From positions 1-64,000 of the forward strand of contig JACPDH010000124.1 in assembly GCA_016184115.1 (NCBI GenBank): DNA of 64,000 bases, written 5' to 3'. The translations under genes and the position numbers were made by a program. The stretch is from Acidobacteriota bacterium (GTDB lineage: Bacteria; Acidobacteriota; Thermoanaerobaculia; Gp7-AA8). Each line of letters begins with the position of its first letter. The first letter of the stretch is position 1. The notes under the pieces were generated by a model. That model saw only the letters and a program-made list of their open reading frames with translations, had not been told where the DNA came from and did no database searches. Shown in pieces: positions 34,000-42,205 of the stretch.

Positions 34000-35747
34000 G
34001 TGCTGCGAACCGCCAGCGATACGGTGAAGATCCCCCACTCGTCGATCCGCTGCGCGACCTTGCGGAATCCGGCGCGTTCGACGAGCTGATCCATCTCGCC
34101 CTGCGTCCTCCGGCGCATGACCCACGCCGCCCCGCCTCGGTGGCTCGTGAGTGCGCGCGCGATCAACTCGAGCTGTGGGTGCCAGGGCTGCCCTGTGTAG
34201 ACGAGCATCCCGCCTAACGGAACGGCGTCCGCGATCCCCGCCAGCGAGCGCACAACCATCTCGTTGTCGGGAAAAAGCTCGTAGAGGCCCGAGACGATCG
34301 CAAGAGTGGGCCTGGGCTCCACCGCCGCAAGGCTCGCGCGATCGAATGCGTCGCCTTTGACGAAACGCGCGATGTCGCCGAGCTTCTTCTGCTCGATCAG
34401 TTTTGCTCCGGCGGCGACGTTGATCTCGCTGTAGTCGCGCAGAAGGATCGAGTCTGGACGCGTCTCCGCCGAATCGATCGCCTCGAGCGCGTAGCGCCCA
34501 TGCCCAGCCGCGACGTCCATCACGTGAACCGAACGGCCACCATCGCGTAACCGTCGCATCGCAATGCGAAGCAGTTCCTCGACGTGCACTTTGCGCTGGC
34601 GGATTCCGCGCCAGCCGATCGAGTCGAGGTAGTTGCGATCGATCATCCTACCGAGTGGCGTCGTCCCGCCCGCCTCGTTGCGATAGACGTAATCGAGCGT
34701 ACTTCCCGAGTCGAAGCCCGTCACATGCCCAAGCTTGATGCCGTCGGAGAGTGCTCCGCCGAGCTTCATCGACGCGCGAGTGAGGCCCCAGTAGATCCCG
34801 CGCGGTGAGAGTGCCGGAAGCGGAGCCGCCAACCTGTCCGACTCCTCCTTCGTCGCGCCCGACCGATGGGCATCGGTGAGATCGACGAAGGGGCGCGGCA
34901 CGGCGAAGCGTGCGCGAACGAACGTCTTGACCCTCTCGAGCACCGGCGCGCGGTCGCGCTCGCCGAGTGTGTCGTGGAAGAAGCCAGGGATGACGTGCTG
35001 CTCTTTCACGGGACTGCCGAGCTTTGCGAAGAACTCGTGCTGCGGCCCATGGTGGACGACCCAGTCATCGCCCGAGATCAACATCTGAACCGGAACGGTG
35101 ATCGCGTTCGCGTCGGCGACGATCCGTTCCGCCGTCTCGTAAAGCGCGAGAAGGATGTTCACGGAGATCGGTCGCGAAATCAGCGGATCGTTCTCGTACG
35201 AAGCGATCCTCGCTGGATCGTGCGTGAGAAACTTCGCCTTCACGTAGCTGTTCACGTAGAAGTTCCCGCGAAGCTTCTGCATCAGCGAAAGGCTCGTCCG
35301 CGCGAAAGGAACGTAGAGCTTCACCTTGAGCGCCGGTGACGCGAGCACGGCGCAGCGAATCCGCGGCGCGTAGTCGTGAAGCCACGCCGACACGAGGACG
35401 GCGCCGACGCTCTGCGCGATGACGGCCACGTCCTCGACCGGGCAGCCTGCCTGCGTCGCGGCGTACTCGACGAAATCGTTTACGTCGCGAACTGACGTGC
35501 CGAGGCTCGGGCTGTAGCCGCGCGGCCCCGGGGAGCGGCCATGGCCACGCGCATCCCACGCGAAGAACTCGAATTCGTCGAGGCCAAGCTCGTCGACGAC
35601 GTGCGCCATACGCGCCGAATGCTCGTGTCCCCGATGGAAAAGGACGATCGCGCCCGACGACTTCGCTCCCCGCTCCACCGGCCAGTGCCGATAGAAGAGC
35701 TCTACACCGTCAAACGTGCGAAAGCTCTTTTCTTCGACCCGTCTCAT
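33996..35747 (-). CDS. Alpha/beta hydrolase fused to a SAM-dependent methyltransferase (YnbC-like)
   Basis: 583 residues in two parts. 1-290: monoacylglycerol-lipase-like hydrolase with nucleophile S113 (VIAQSVGAVLV, Ala in place of the first Gly of GxSxG), acid in ISGDDWVV and His in GFFHDTLGE. 340-583: Rossmann methyltransferase with motif I VMDVAAGHGRYALEAI and FPDNEMVVRSL. Between them a linker (YWGLTRASMKLGGALSDGIK). This two-domain protein and the flanking genes match the E. coli ynbABCD cluster. It starts at the stop codon of the CDP-alcohol transferase gene (TGATG). Confidence 0.87.
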   Translation of the reverse strand: MRRVEEKSFRTFDGVELFYRHWPVERGAKSSGAIVLFHRGHEHSARMAHVVDELGLDEFEFFAWDARGHGRSPGPRGYSPSLGTSVRDVNDFVEYAATQAGCPVEDVAVIAQSVGAVLVSAWLHDYAPRIRCAVLASPALKVKLYVPFARTSLSLMQKLRGNFYVNSYVKAKFLTHDPARIASYENDPLISRPISVNILLALYETAERIVADANAITVPVQMLISGDDWVVHHGPQHEFFAKLGSPVKEQHVIPGFFHDTLGERDRAPVLERVKTFVRARFAVPRPFVDLTDAHRSGATKEESDRLAAPLPALSPRGIYWGLTRASMKLGGALSDGIKLGHVTGFDSGSTLDYVYRNEAGGTTPLGRMIDRNYLDSIGWRGIRQRKVHVEELLRIAMRRLRDGGRSVHVMDVAAGHGRYALEAIDSAETRPDSILLRDYSEINVAAGAKLIEQKKLGDIARFVKGDAFDRASLAAVEPRPTLAIVSGLYELFPDNEMVVRSLAGIADAVPLGGMLVYTGQPWHPQLELIARALTSHRGGAAWVMRRRTQGEMDQLVERAGFRKVAQRIDEWGIFTVSLAVRST

Positions 35748-36373
35748 CAGACCTCCGAACCGGCAGTGCCGGCCTTCTCGCGAAGCTCCTTGAGCCCGTT
35801 ACGGACGCGGTTGACCGAAGTGAGCGCCGCGAGTGTGGCGGTCGCCCAGACGATCCCGTCTGCCCACGATGGGAGCGACGGCGTGCACGCAATCCAGATC
35901 GCGAGGAGCGAAAAGACGAACGCGCGGTCGCTCTTGCCCATCGGTCCGTCATAGCGACGCGAGGCGCCAGCCATCACCGCGACCGTTCCCGTCATCTCGG
36001 ACAATGCGGATGCGAATATCGCCGCGCAAACGGGACGCCAGTCGAACGGCTCGACGAACGCAAACGGCAGGTAGAGTGCTGCGTCGGAGACGACGTCGGA
36101 CAGTTCGTTCAGAAATGCGCCGAGCGACGACTTCTGCCCGAACTCGCGCGCGAGCATTCCGTCGACGGCGTTGAGCGCCATTCGTAGGAGCATCCACACC
36201 GGGATCGCCAGAAACCAGATTCTCGGCGCGAAGATGAGCGCGGCGCCGATCGCGACCGAGACCACCCACGCCGTGACCGTGACCTGGTTCGCCGTGACGT
36301 GCGCCGCATAGAGCCGGCGTACCATCGGCCTGAGGAGCGACTGAAAGCGGGATTTGAGTGCGTAGATAGTCAC
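35747..36373 (-). CDS. CDP-alcohol phosphatidyltransferase with altered motif (YnbA-like)
   Basis: 208 residues, about six membrane helices, GTG start without SD. The canonical motif D-x2-D-G-x2-A-R-x8-G-x3-D-x3-D is present but reads NAVDGMLAREF and GAFLNELSDVVSD: the first and third Asp are Asn. It should join a CDP-activated lipid to an alcohol, but two of the four metal-binding Asp are replaced, so either metal use is unusual or the enzyme is specialised. Its neighbours (CdsA-like, PlsC-like, YnbC- and YnbD-like) make a complete phospholipid-head-group pathway. Confidence 0.87.
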   Translation of the reverse strand: MTIYALKSRFQSLLRPMVRRLYAAHVTANQVTVTAWVVSVAIGAALIFAPRIWFLAIPVWMLLRMALNAVDGMLAREFGQKSSLGAFLNELSDVVSDAALYLPFAFVEPFDWRPVCAAIFASALSEMTGTVAVMAGASRRYDGPMGKSDRAFVFSLLAIWIACTPSLPSWADGIVWATATLAALTSVNRVRNGLKELREKAGTAGSEV

Positions 36374-36381
36374 GGGCTGGC

Positions 36382-36569
36382 GTTAGTTGTTAGTTGTTAG
36401 ACGTCAGTCGATGGTCGTCTGTGCGCGGCGCGTCGGGTCGTTGGTGTCTGGTCGTTCTCGAATGCCGACGGCTGGTACCGGACTGCGCCGGACTCACCCG
36501 ACTACCTGGCCATCGAGGGAAGTTCGTTCAGGTCACGATACCTGTCTAACAACTAACCACCAACAACTG
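36382..36569. repeat. Inverted TTAGTTG repeats bounding a 145-nt insert
   Basis: GTTAGTTGTTAGTTGTTAG (36382-36400) and its inverted partner CTAACAACTAAC (36546-36557, continuing CACCAACAACTG) form a perfect 12-bp inverted repeat around 145 nt. The arms are AT-rich against the background and the region has no gene. It lies inside the phospholipid cluster. It might be a small intergenic repeat element or a structured mRNA spacer. Confidence 0.5.
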
Positions 36570-36574
36570 CCTCT

Positions 36575-37525
36575 CTACGCGAAGTAATACCGCGTCAGGT
36601 GAAAGAACACCGGACCCGCAAAACAGAGCGAGTCGATCCGGTCGAGGACGCCGCCATGTCCTTCGATCAGCGCGCCAAAGTCTTTTACACCGCTGTCGCG
36701 CTTGATCGCCGACATCGTCAGTCCTCCGGCAAACCCCAGAGTTGTGATCACGAGTGACATCCCCGCGGCCTGAAGCGGCGTGAATGGCGTGATCCAGAAG
36801 AGACCGGACCCGAGCGCGGTCGCCGACAGCACCCCTCCGATGAGTCCTTCCCACGTCTTGTTCGGGCTGATCGTCGGCGCGACTTTCCGCTTGCCGAGGA
36901 GTTTCCCCCAGACGTACTGCAGCACGTCACTCATCTGCACGACAACCACGAGGAAGAGGAGAAGGCCGGCGTTGTTCGCGTAGCCCTTCAACTCGAGCAT
37001 GAGGAGCGCCGGGACGTGGCTGACGCAATAGACGCAGATCATCAGCGCGAACTGAATCTTCGCCGCACGCTCGAGGAAGCGCTCCGCGTCGCCCGACACA
37101 GCAATGCGCGCCGGAAGAAACAGAAACACCCAGACGGGAACGAAGACGGCAAAGAGGCCGTACCACTGAATGGCGACGAGCAGGTATTGAAACGGTACGA
37201 CGATGAAGAAGATCCAGAACAGAGCCATGTGGTCGCCGCGCCGCGTCGGCGTCAGCGTGACAAACTCGCGCAAGGCAAGAAACGACAGCAATGCGAACAG
37301 CACGGTCGCGCCGATCGCTCCCATCGCCACGGCCACGGCGAAGACCGCGACCATCAGCCACCACGCGCGGATGCGAGCGTTGAGGTTCGCGACGGTCGCG
37401 CGTGCCGCGTCGGTCGCCGCACGCTTCCCAAGGATGAAGCCGGCGATCGACGCAACCACCAGGAGGCCGCCGATCCCTTCCAACAGCCAGATGGTTTCTT
37501 TCGTGAGCGAGAATCCGAGAGTCAT
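36575..37525 (-). CDS. Phosphatidate cytidylyltransferase-like (YnbB-like, CdsA family)
   Basis: 316 residues, about eight membrane helices, ATG with a GGAG SD. It has the full CdsA C-terminal signature: SAIKRDSGVKDFGALIEGHG followed by GVLDRIDS, and the TISPNKTWEG segment. It should make a CDP-activated diacylglycerol from phosphatidate and CTP. It starts 4 nt inside the upstream acyltransferase gene. As a second CdsA-type gene dedicated to this cluster it parallels YnbB of E. coli; whether the genome has another cdsA is not visible. Confidence 0.9.
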   Translation of the reverse strand: MTLGFSLTKETIWLLEGIGGLLVVASIAGFILGKRAATDAARATVANLNARIRAWWLMVAVFAVAVAMGAIGATVLFALLSFLALREFVTLTPTRRGDHMALFWIFFIVVPFQYLLVAIQWYGLFAVFVPVWVFLFLPARIAVSGDAERFLERAAKIQFALMICVYCVSHVPALLMLELKGYANNAGLLLFLVVVVQMSDVLQYVWGKLLGKRKVAPTISPNKTWEGLIGGVLSATALGSGLFWITPFTPLQAAGMSLVITTLGFAGGLTMSAIKRDSGVKDFGALIEGHGGVLDRIDSLCFAGPVFFHLTRYYFA

Positions 37526-38130
37526 CCGAGACGCTCCAGTTCTCCGCGAAGCCTCGCGAGGAAGAGCTCCTTCGTTTCGCCTGACCCGAGCCGCGTGGGC
37601 GGACCGAGCGTGATCGAGCTGAGAAGCGGAACGGGCACGACCTCACCCTTCGGGAGGATCCTGTTCAGGTTCTCGATCATGACCGGGACGAGATCGACGT
37701 CGGGCTTCTTCGAGGCGACGTGAAAGACGCCGCTCTTGAATGGCGCGATCGCGGTTCCGTCACCGCGTGTGCCTTCGGGGAAGATAATGAGCGAGTCGCC
37801 GGCGTCGAGCGCGGCGACCATGTCGTCGACCGGACTCCGCTCGCGATTCGTTCCCGTCCTGTCGACGAGCACGGCGCGGAAGACTTCGCGCGCAAGAAAT
37901 CGCTTGAACGCCGACTTCTCCCAGTAGTCCGATCCCGCGACGGGCCGCGTCTTCACGCGCTCGGCCGAGGGAAGCGCCGACCAGAGGACGACGAAATCGA
38001 GATGGCTGGAGTGGTTCGCGAAGTAGATGCGCTGACCCTCGGCCGGCTTGTACCCCGCGTACCTAACCGTCGCTCCGGCAAGTAGCCGCGCGAATCCCGC
38101 GATGGCGCCGGCGAGCAGGCGTCCGCTCAA
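37522..38130 (-). CDS. 1-acyl-sn-glycerol-3-phosphate acyltransferase (PlsC family)
   Basis: 202 residues with the four acyltransferase blocks: NHSSHLDFVVLWSAL (HX4D), KSAFKRFLAREVFRAVLVDR, IIFPEGTRGDGTAIAPFKSG and VPVMIENL. It would acylate lysophosphatidate to phosphatidate, the substrate of the CdsA-like enzyme encoded next. Translationally coupled to it by a 4-nt overlap, and 0 nt from the pfkB stop upstream. Short for PlsC (about 240), with one N-terminal hydrophobic helix. Confidence 0.88.
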   Translation of the reverse strand: MSGRLLAGAIAGFARLLAGATVRYAGYKPAEGQRIYFANHSSHLDFVVLWSALPSAERVKTRPVAGSDYWEKSAFKRFLAREVFRAVLVDRTGTNRERSPVDDMVAALDAGDSLIIFPEGTRGDGTAIAPFKSGVFHVASKKPDVDLVPVMIENLNRILPKGEVVPVPLLSSITLGPPTRLGSGETKELFLARLRGELERLG

Positions 38131-39054
38131 TCAAGCCTCGAGCTCGAAGTCATCAAAGTGGGTGAGTGTGCGGAACGCCCGATAGCGCGCCTCGATCTCG
38201 GGGCGGCTGATCTTGCCCAGTTTGTCGAGCGAGAACGCTTCGACGTTGTACGACGCCACGACACTGCCAAAGATGATCGCACGGCGCAGCTCCCCTTCGG
38301 TCATGTGCTTTCGCGAGGCGAGATAGCCGAGGAAACCGCCCGCGAAGGTGTCGCCCGCTCCGGTCGGATCGAAGACATTCTCGAGCGGGTATGCCGGAAC
38401 CGCGAACACCTTGTCGTCATGGAACATCAGGACACCGTACTCGCCACGCTTCACGACGAGCGTGTCGAGCCCGTAGGAGAGAATCGCCTTCGCTCCCTTG
38501 ATCAGGTTCGCTTCGCCGCTGAACTGCCGGACTTCCGCCTCGTTGATCAGCATCAAGTCGATCGAGCGCATCAGCTTTTCGAGCGATGGCTTCTTCGACT
38601 CGATCCAGTAGTTCATCGTGTCGAGCGCAACGAGTTTTGGTCGCCCCGCCTGCTGCAACACGTCGTACTGCAAGTCGGGGTCGATGTTCGCAAGGAAGAG
38701 GATGTCGGGGTCGCGGTGAAGGTCGCCGAGCTTCGGCCGGAAATCGGCGAAGACGTTGAGCTGGGTGTCCTTCGTATGCGCCACATTCAGGTCGTAGCCG
38801 TATTCGCCACGCCAGAAGAAGGTCTTCGCCCCGTCGACCTTCTCGATCCCGGAGACGTCGATGTCGCGCCCCTCGAAGATCTTCATCTCTTCATTGCCGA
38901 AATCTTCGCCGACCACGCCGACGATGCGGACGGGAGTGAAGTACGACGCTGCGACCGAAAAGTACGTCGCCGCTCCGCCAAGCGCCTTTTCGACGCTTCC
39001 AAACGGCGTCGTGATCGCGTCGAACGCGACGCTGCCTACGACCGTGATGGACAC
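38131..39054 (-). CDS. PfkB-family carbohydrate/nucleoside kinase
   Basis: 307 residues, GTG start with a GGGGAGG SD. Ribokinase-fold signs: N-terminal GGAATYFSVAASYF (di-Gly substrate region) and the C-terminal anion-hole motif VFDPTGAGDTFAGGFLGY with the catalytic Asp. Sugar versus nucleoside specificity cannot be read. It follows mtnP (methylthioadenosine phosphorylase) by 38 nt with a small 6-bp hairpin between, so a role in purine or methylthioribose salvage is possible. Confidence 0.85.
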   Translation of the reverse strand: MSITVVGSVAFDAITTPFGSVEKALGGAATYFSVAASYFTPVRIVGVVGEDFGNEEMKIFEGRDIDVSGIEKVDGAKTFFWRGEYGYDLNVAHTKDTQLNVFADFRPKLGDLHRDPDILFLANIDPDLQYDVLQQAGRPKLVALDTMNYWIESKKPSLEKLMRSIDLMLINEAEVRQFSGEANLIKGAKAILSYGLDTLVVKRGEYGVLMFHDDKVFAVPAYPLENVFDPTGAGDTFAGGFLGYLASRKHMTEGELRRAIIFGSVVASYNVEAFSLDKLGKISRPEIEARYRAFRTLTHFDDFELEA

Positions 39055-39092
39055 GCTATGCCTCCCCGTGGGCCGCCTCTTGCGGCCGATGC

Positions 39093-39968
39093 CTAGCCCG
39101 GATTATTCAGATATCGCCCGACGATCGGCGCGAGGTCGGACTTCACTCTCGCCGGAATCTTCGACGGATCGCTGAGCAACGCGAAACGGAGCGCCGACTC
39201 GCACTGGCAGCTTCGCTCGCGTCTCGCGACCTTCGACACGGCGTCACGGATGATCGCCGTGGCCGTCTTCGCATTCTTGTGCAAGTACTCGATCACCGTC
39301 TCGACACTCACTGCGTCCTCGGTCTCGTGCCAGCAGTCGTAGTCCGTGACGAGCGCCATCGTCGCGTAGCAGATCTCGGCCTCACGCGCGAGTTTCGCTT
39401 CCTGCAGGTTCGTCATGCCGATCACGTCGACGCCCCAACTACGATAGAGGTATGACTCCGCGCGCGTTGAGAATTGTGGGCCTTCCATGCATAGGTACGT
39501 GCCGCCACGATGCGTCCGCGCACCAACCGCTTCCGACGAATCGGCGAGCAGATCGGACAGCTCATTGCAGATTGGATCGGCGAACGACACATGACCCACG
39601 AGCCCGTTTCCGAAAAACGTGTCGGGCCGATGGCGCGTGCGATCGATGAACTGCTTCGGGAACACGATGTCGGTCGGATGGCAGTGCTCCTTCATCGAGC
39701 CGACTGCCGACGCGGAGAGAATCATCTCCACGCCAAGGACCTTCATCCCATAGATGTTCGCGCGGAAGTTGATCTCGCTCGGCATGAACCGATGGCCTTT
39801 GCCATGACGCGCGAGAAAGACGACACGTACTCCGTCTACTTCACCGATCACATAAGGATCGGAGGGCTCGCCAAATGGAGTTTCTACGACCCGCTCGTGA
39901 AGGAGGGTGAGTCCCTCCATCTCATAGAGGCCCGACCCTCCGATGATGCCGATTCTCGCCTCGCTCAA
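39093..39968 (-). CDS. mtnP: S-methyl-5'-thioadenosine phosphorylase
   Basis: Phosphorolyses methylthioadenosine to adenine and methylthioribose 1-phosphate in methionine salvage. The 291 residues contain the phosphate site IGIIGGSGLYEM, FLARHGKGHRFMPSEIN, YLCMEGPQFSTRAESYLYRS and the purine-site Asp in VTDYDCWHE, the features that separate MTAP from purine nucleoside phosphorylases. The start is a TTG after GGGGGC. It follows the Gfo/Idh gene by 42 nt, so it rides at the end of the lpx operon. Confidence 0.93.
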   Translation of the reverse strand: MSEARIGIIGGSGLYEMEGLTLLHERVVETPFGEPSDPYVIGEVDGVRVVFLARHGKGHRFMPSEINFRANIYGMKVLGVEMILSASAVGSMKEHCHPTDIVFPKQFIDRTRHRPDTFFGNGLVGHVSFADPICNELSDLLADSSEAVGARTHRGGTYLCMEGPQFSTRAESYLYRSWGVDVIGMTNLQEAKLAREAEICYATMALVTDYDCWHETEDAVSVETVIEYLHKNAKTATAIIRDAVSKVARRERSCQCESALRFALLSDPSKIPARVKSDLAPIVGRYLNNPG

Positions 39969-40010
39969 GCGTGCCCCCTCATAGCGACTTCGTGACGTCG
40001 GTCGAATGGC

Positions 40011-40958
40011 TCAGTGTGCGAATCGGGCCAGCGACGCGTCGATCTTCTCGCGTACGTTGAGTGCGAGCTCGATCGCCGCAAGTCCCTCGCGCGCACCGAC
40101 GAGCGGTGCCTCGCGCGTGCGAACCACTTGCGCGAACGCCTCGAGCTCCGCGCGCAGCGGTTCCTTCTTCTCGACGATGATTTGCAGCGGTTCGATCAGC
40201 GAAGTTTCCTCGCGATGCACGAGCCTCGCCCCCTTCGCTTCCTGTTCCTTGGTGTCGACCGAAACGTAGCAGTCTGCGCCGAAGACGCGGAACTTGCGGA
40301 CGCGATCGGTCGAAACGCGACTCGCCGTGAGGTTCGCGACGCAGCCGCTCTCGAACTCGATGCGGACGTTTGCCATGTCGACCTGGCGCGTAAGCACAGG
40401 AACTCCGACGGCGTGAATGTCGCGCACCGGCGAGTCGACAAACGAAAGGACGAGGTTCAGGTCGTGGATCATCAGGTCGAGCAAGACGTCGATGTCGAGC
40501 GACCGCCCGGAAAAGACGCCGATGCGCTCGCACTCGATATAGCGCGGTGCTTCGATAAATGGCGCCGCGGCGACGATCGCCGGGTTGTAGCGCTCCACGT
40601 GCCCTACCTGAATGATCCGTCCCTGCTGCTGCGCGAGCTCGATCAGCATCCTCGCGTCTTCGACCGTGGACGTGATCGGCTTCTCGATCATGACGTCGCA
40701 TCCGGCAGAGAGGAGGCTCTTCGCCACTTCAGCGTGGTTGTCGGTCGTCGTCGCAATGACCGCGCACTCGACATGCTCCTCGAGGGCATCGACGCTTTCG
40801 AAGCGCTTCAGCTTGAGGCTTGCTTCGACTTCCGCCGCGACGGCGTCGCGCGGTTCGACAAAGCCAACGACGTCGACCTCTGGCATTTCCGTGAGCACAC
40901 GCGCGTGCAATCGTCCGAGGTAGCCGGTTCCGACGACGCCGATTCGTACCTTGTCCAT
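40011..40958 (-). CDS. Gfo/Idh/MocA-family oxidoreductase next to lpxA, possible GnnA
   Basis: 315 residues. NAD-binding N-domain IGVVGTGYLGRLHARVL, catalytic region MIEKPITSTVEDA (EKP) and GHVERYNPAI, then LDLMIHDLNLVLSF. The ATG at 40958 is chosen over a 62-codon extension that runs into lpxA. It lies 13 nt behind lpxA. In Acidithiobacillus and Leptospira the Gfo/Idh enzyme GnnA, located by lpxA, oxidises UDP-GlcNAc at C3 for diamino-sugar lipid A; a GnnB-type aminotransferase is not in this window, so GnnA function is an inference. Confidence 0.85.
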   Translation of the reverse strand: MDKVRIGVVGTGYLGRLHARVLTEMPEVDVVGFVEPRDAVAAEVEASLKLKRFESVDALEEHVECAVIATTTDNHAEVAKSLLSAGCDVMIEKPITSTVEDARMLIELAQQQGRIIQVGHVERYNPAIVAAAPFIEAPRYIECERIGVFSGRSLDIDVLLDLMIHDLNLVLSFVDSPVRDIHAVGVPVLTRQVDMANVRIEFESGCVANLTASRVSTDRVRKFRVFGADCYVSVDTKEQEAKGARLVHREETSLIEPLQIIVEKKEPLRAELEAFAQVVRTREAPLVGAREGLAAIELALNVREKIDASLARFAH

Positions 40959-40971
40959 CGCCCCTCTCCCG

Positions 40972-41754
40972 TCAGCGCACGATTCCGCGCTTCGATGCAG
41001 CCTTGATGAAATCGGCAAAGTAGCGCACTTCGGGGATCGATCCGAGCTCCGCGTCGATCTTCTCGAGAGCGTCGGCCTGGAGCAGATGCGAACGAACGAG
41101 TAGCTTGTAAGCCTTACGCAGCGCCTCGACCGTCTCCGGTGCAAAGCCTTTCCGCTGGAGCCCGATGTGATTCACGCCATACGTCTTGGCCGGACGGCTG
41201 CCGACCGTCTTCACGAATGGAAGCGCGTCCTGCGTCACGATGGTGTCGCCACCGAGGAAAGCGTGGTTGCCGACGCGGCAGAACTGATGCACGGCACAGA
41301 ACGCGCCGATCGTCGCGAAGTCGCCGACCTCGACGTGCCCGGCGAGCGTGCCGTTATTGGCGAAGATCACGTTCGAGCCGACGTGGCAGTCGTGCGCGAC
41401 ATGCGAGTAGGCCATGAAGAGGTTCTTCGACGCGATCGTCGTGACGCCGCCACCCCCCATCGTGCCGCGGTTGACCGTGACGAACTCGCGGAAGAGGTTG
41501 TCGTCGCCGATCTCGAGCCGCGTCTTTTCGCCTCCGAATTTCAGGTCCTGCGGATCGGTGCCGAACGACGCGCTGCCAGTGAAGCGGTTGCGCCTGCCGA
41601 TCTTCGTGGGACCCGCGATCCGGACGTGCGGTCCAATCTCGGTCTCGTCCCCGATCTCGACGCCGTCGCCGATGACGGCGTATGGGCCGATCGTCACGTC
41701 GCTTCCGAGCGTCGCACCCGGGTCGATGATTGCAGTTGGATGAATGTTCGCCAT
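40972..41754 (-). CDS. lpxA: UDP-N-acetylglucosamine acyltransferase
   Basis: First committed step of lipid A synthesis. The 260 residues form a left-handed beta helix of hexapeptide repeats (IDPGATLGSDVTIGPYAVIG and onward); the catalytic His lies in CAVHQFCRVGNHAFLGG, and the C-terminal helical domain (ETVEALRKAYKLLVRSHLL) is typical. It lies 6 nt behind fabZ. The adjacent Gfo/Idh gene raises the question whether it acylates the 3-amino sugar nucleotide instead. Confidence 0.95.
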   Translation of the reverse strand: MANIHPTAIIDPGATLGSDVTIGPYAVIGDGVEIGDETEIGPHVRIAGPTKIGRRNRFTGSASFGTDPQDLKFGGEKTRLEIGDDNLFREFVTVNRGTMGGGGVTTIASKNLFMAYSHVAHDCHVGSNVIFANNGTLAGHVEVGDFATIGAFCAVHQFCRVGNHAFLGGDTIVTQDALPFVKTVGSRPAKTYGVNHIGLQRKGFAPETVEALRKAYKLLVRSHLLQADALEKIDAELGSIPEVRYFADFIKAASKRGIVR

Positions 41755-41760
41755 CGCGGT

Positions 41761-42198
41761 CTACTCCGGTCTGTCGCCCATCACGGTGAGAATCTCGGCC
41801 TCGGCGACGAGTACTCCGTCGACCTTGGCGGTCCCGCGAACGCGCGCAGAGTTGGACCGGCGCTGGATGAGCTCCACCTCGAGGATGAGCTGATCGCCGG
41901 GTACCACAGGCTTGCGGAAACGCGCCTTGTCGACGCCACCGAAGTAGAAGAGCTTCTTATCCCGGTCGGGGAGATCCTGGAGAAACATCAATGCTCCACA
42001 CTGCGCCATGCTCTCGAGAATCAGCACTCCCGGCATGATCGGCGCGCCGGGGAAATGCCCCGTGAAGTGAGGCTCGTTGGCCGTCACGTTCTTGAGCGCC
42101 TTGACCCGCTTGCCCGGCTCGACCTCGAGAACGCGATCGACGAGCAGCAGCGGGTAGCGGTGAGGCAGTAGTTTCAGGATCTCCTGGATCGTCATCAT
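41761..42198 (-). CDS. fabZ: 3-hydroxyacyl-ACP dehydratase
   Basis: 145-residue hot-dog-fold dehydratase of fatty acid elongation. Active-site His is in FTGHFPGAPIMPGVLI and the catalytic Glu in LESMAQCGALMF; the N-terminal LLPHRYPLLLVDRVLEVEPG is diagnostic. Seven nt behind lpxD and six before lpxA, the conserved lpxD-fabZ-lpxA order, in which FabZ and the Lpx enzymes compete for hydroxyacyl-ACP. Confidence 0.96.
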   Translation of the reverse strand: MMTIQEILKLLPHRYPLLLVDRVLEVEPGKRVKALKNVTANEPHFTGHFPGAPIMPGVLILESMAQCGALMFLQDLPDRDKKLFYFGGVDKARFRKPVVPGDQLILEVELIQRRSNSARVRGTAKVDGVLVAEAEILTVMGDRPE

Positions 42199-42205
42199 GC
42201 GAGTG

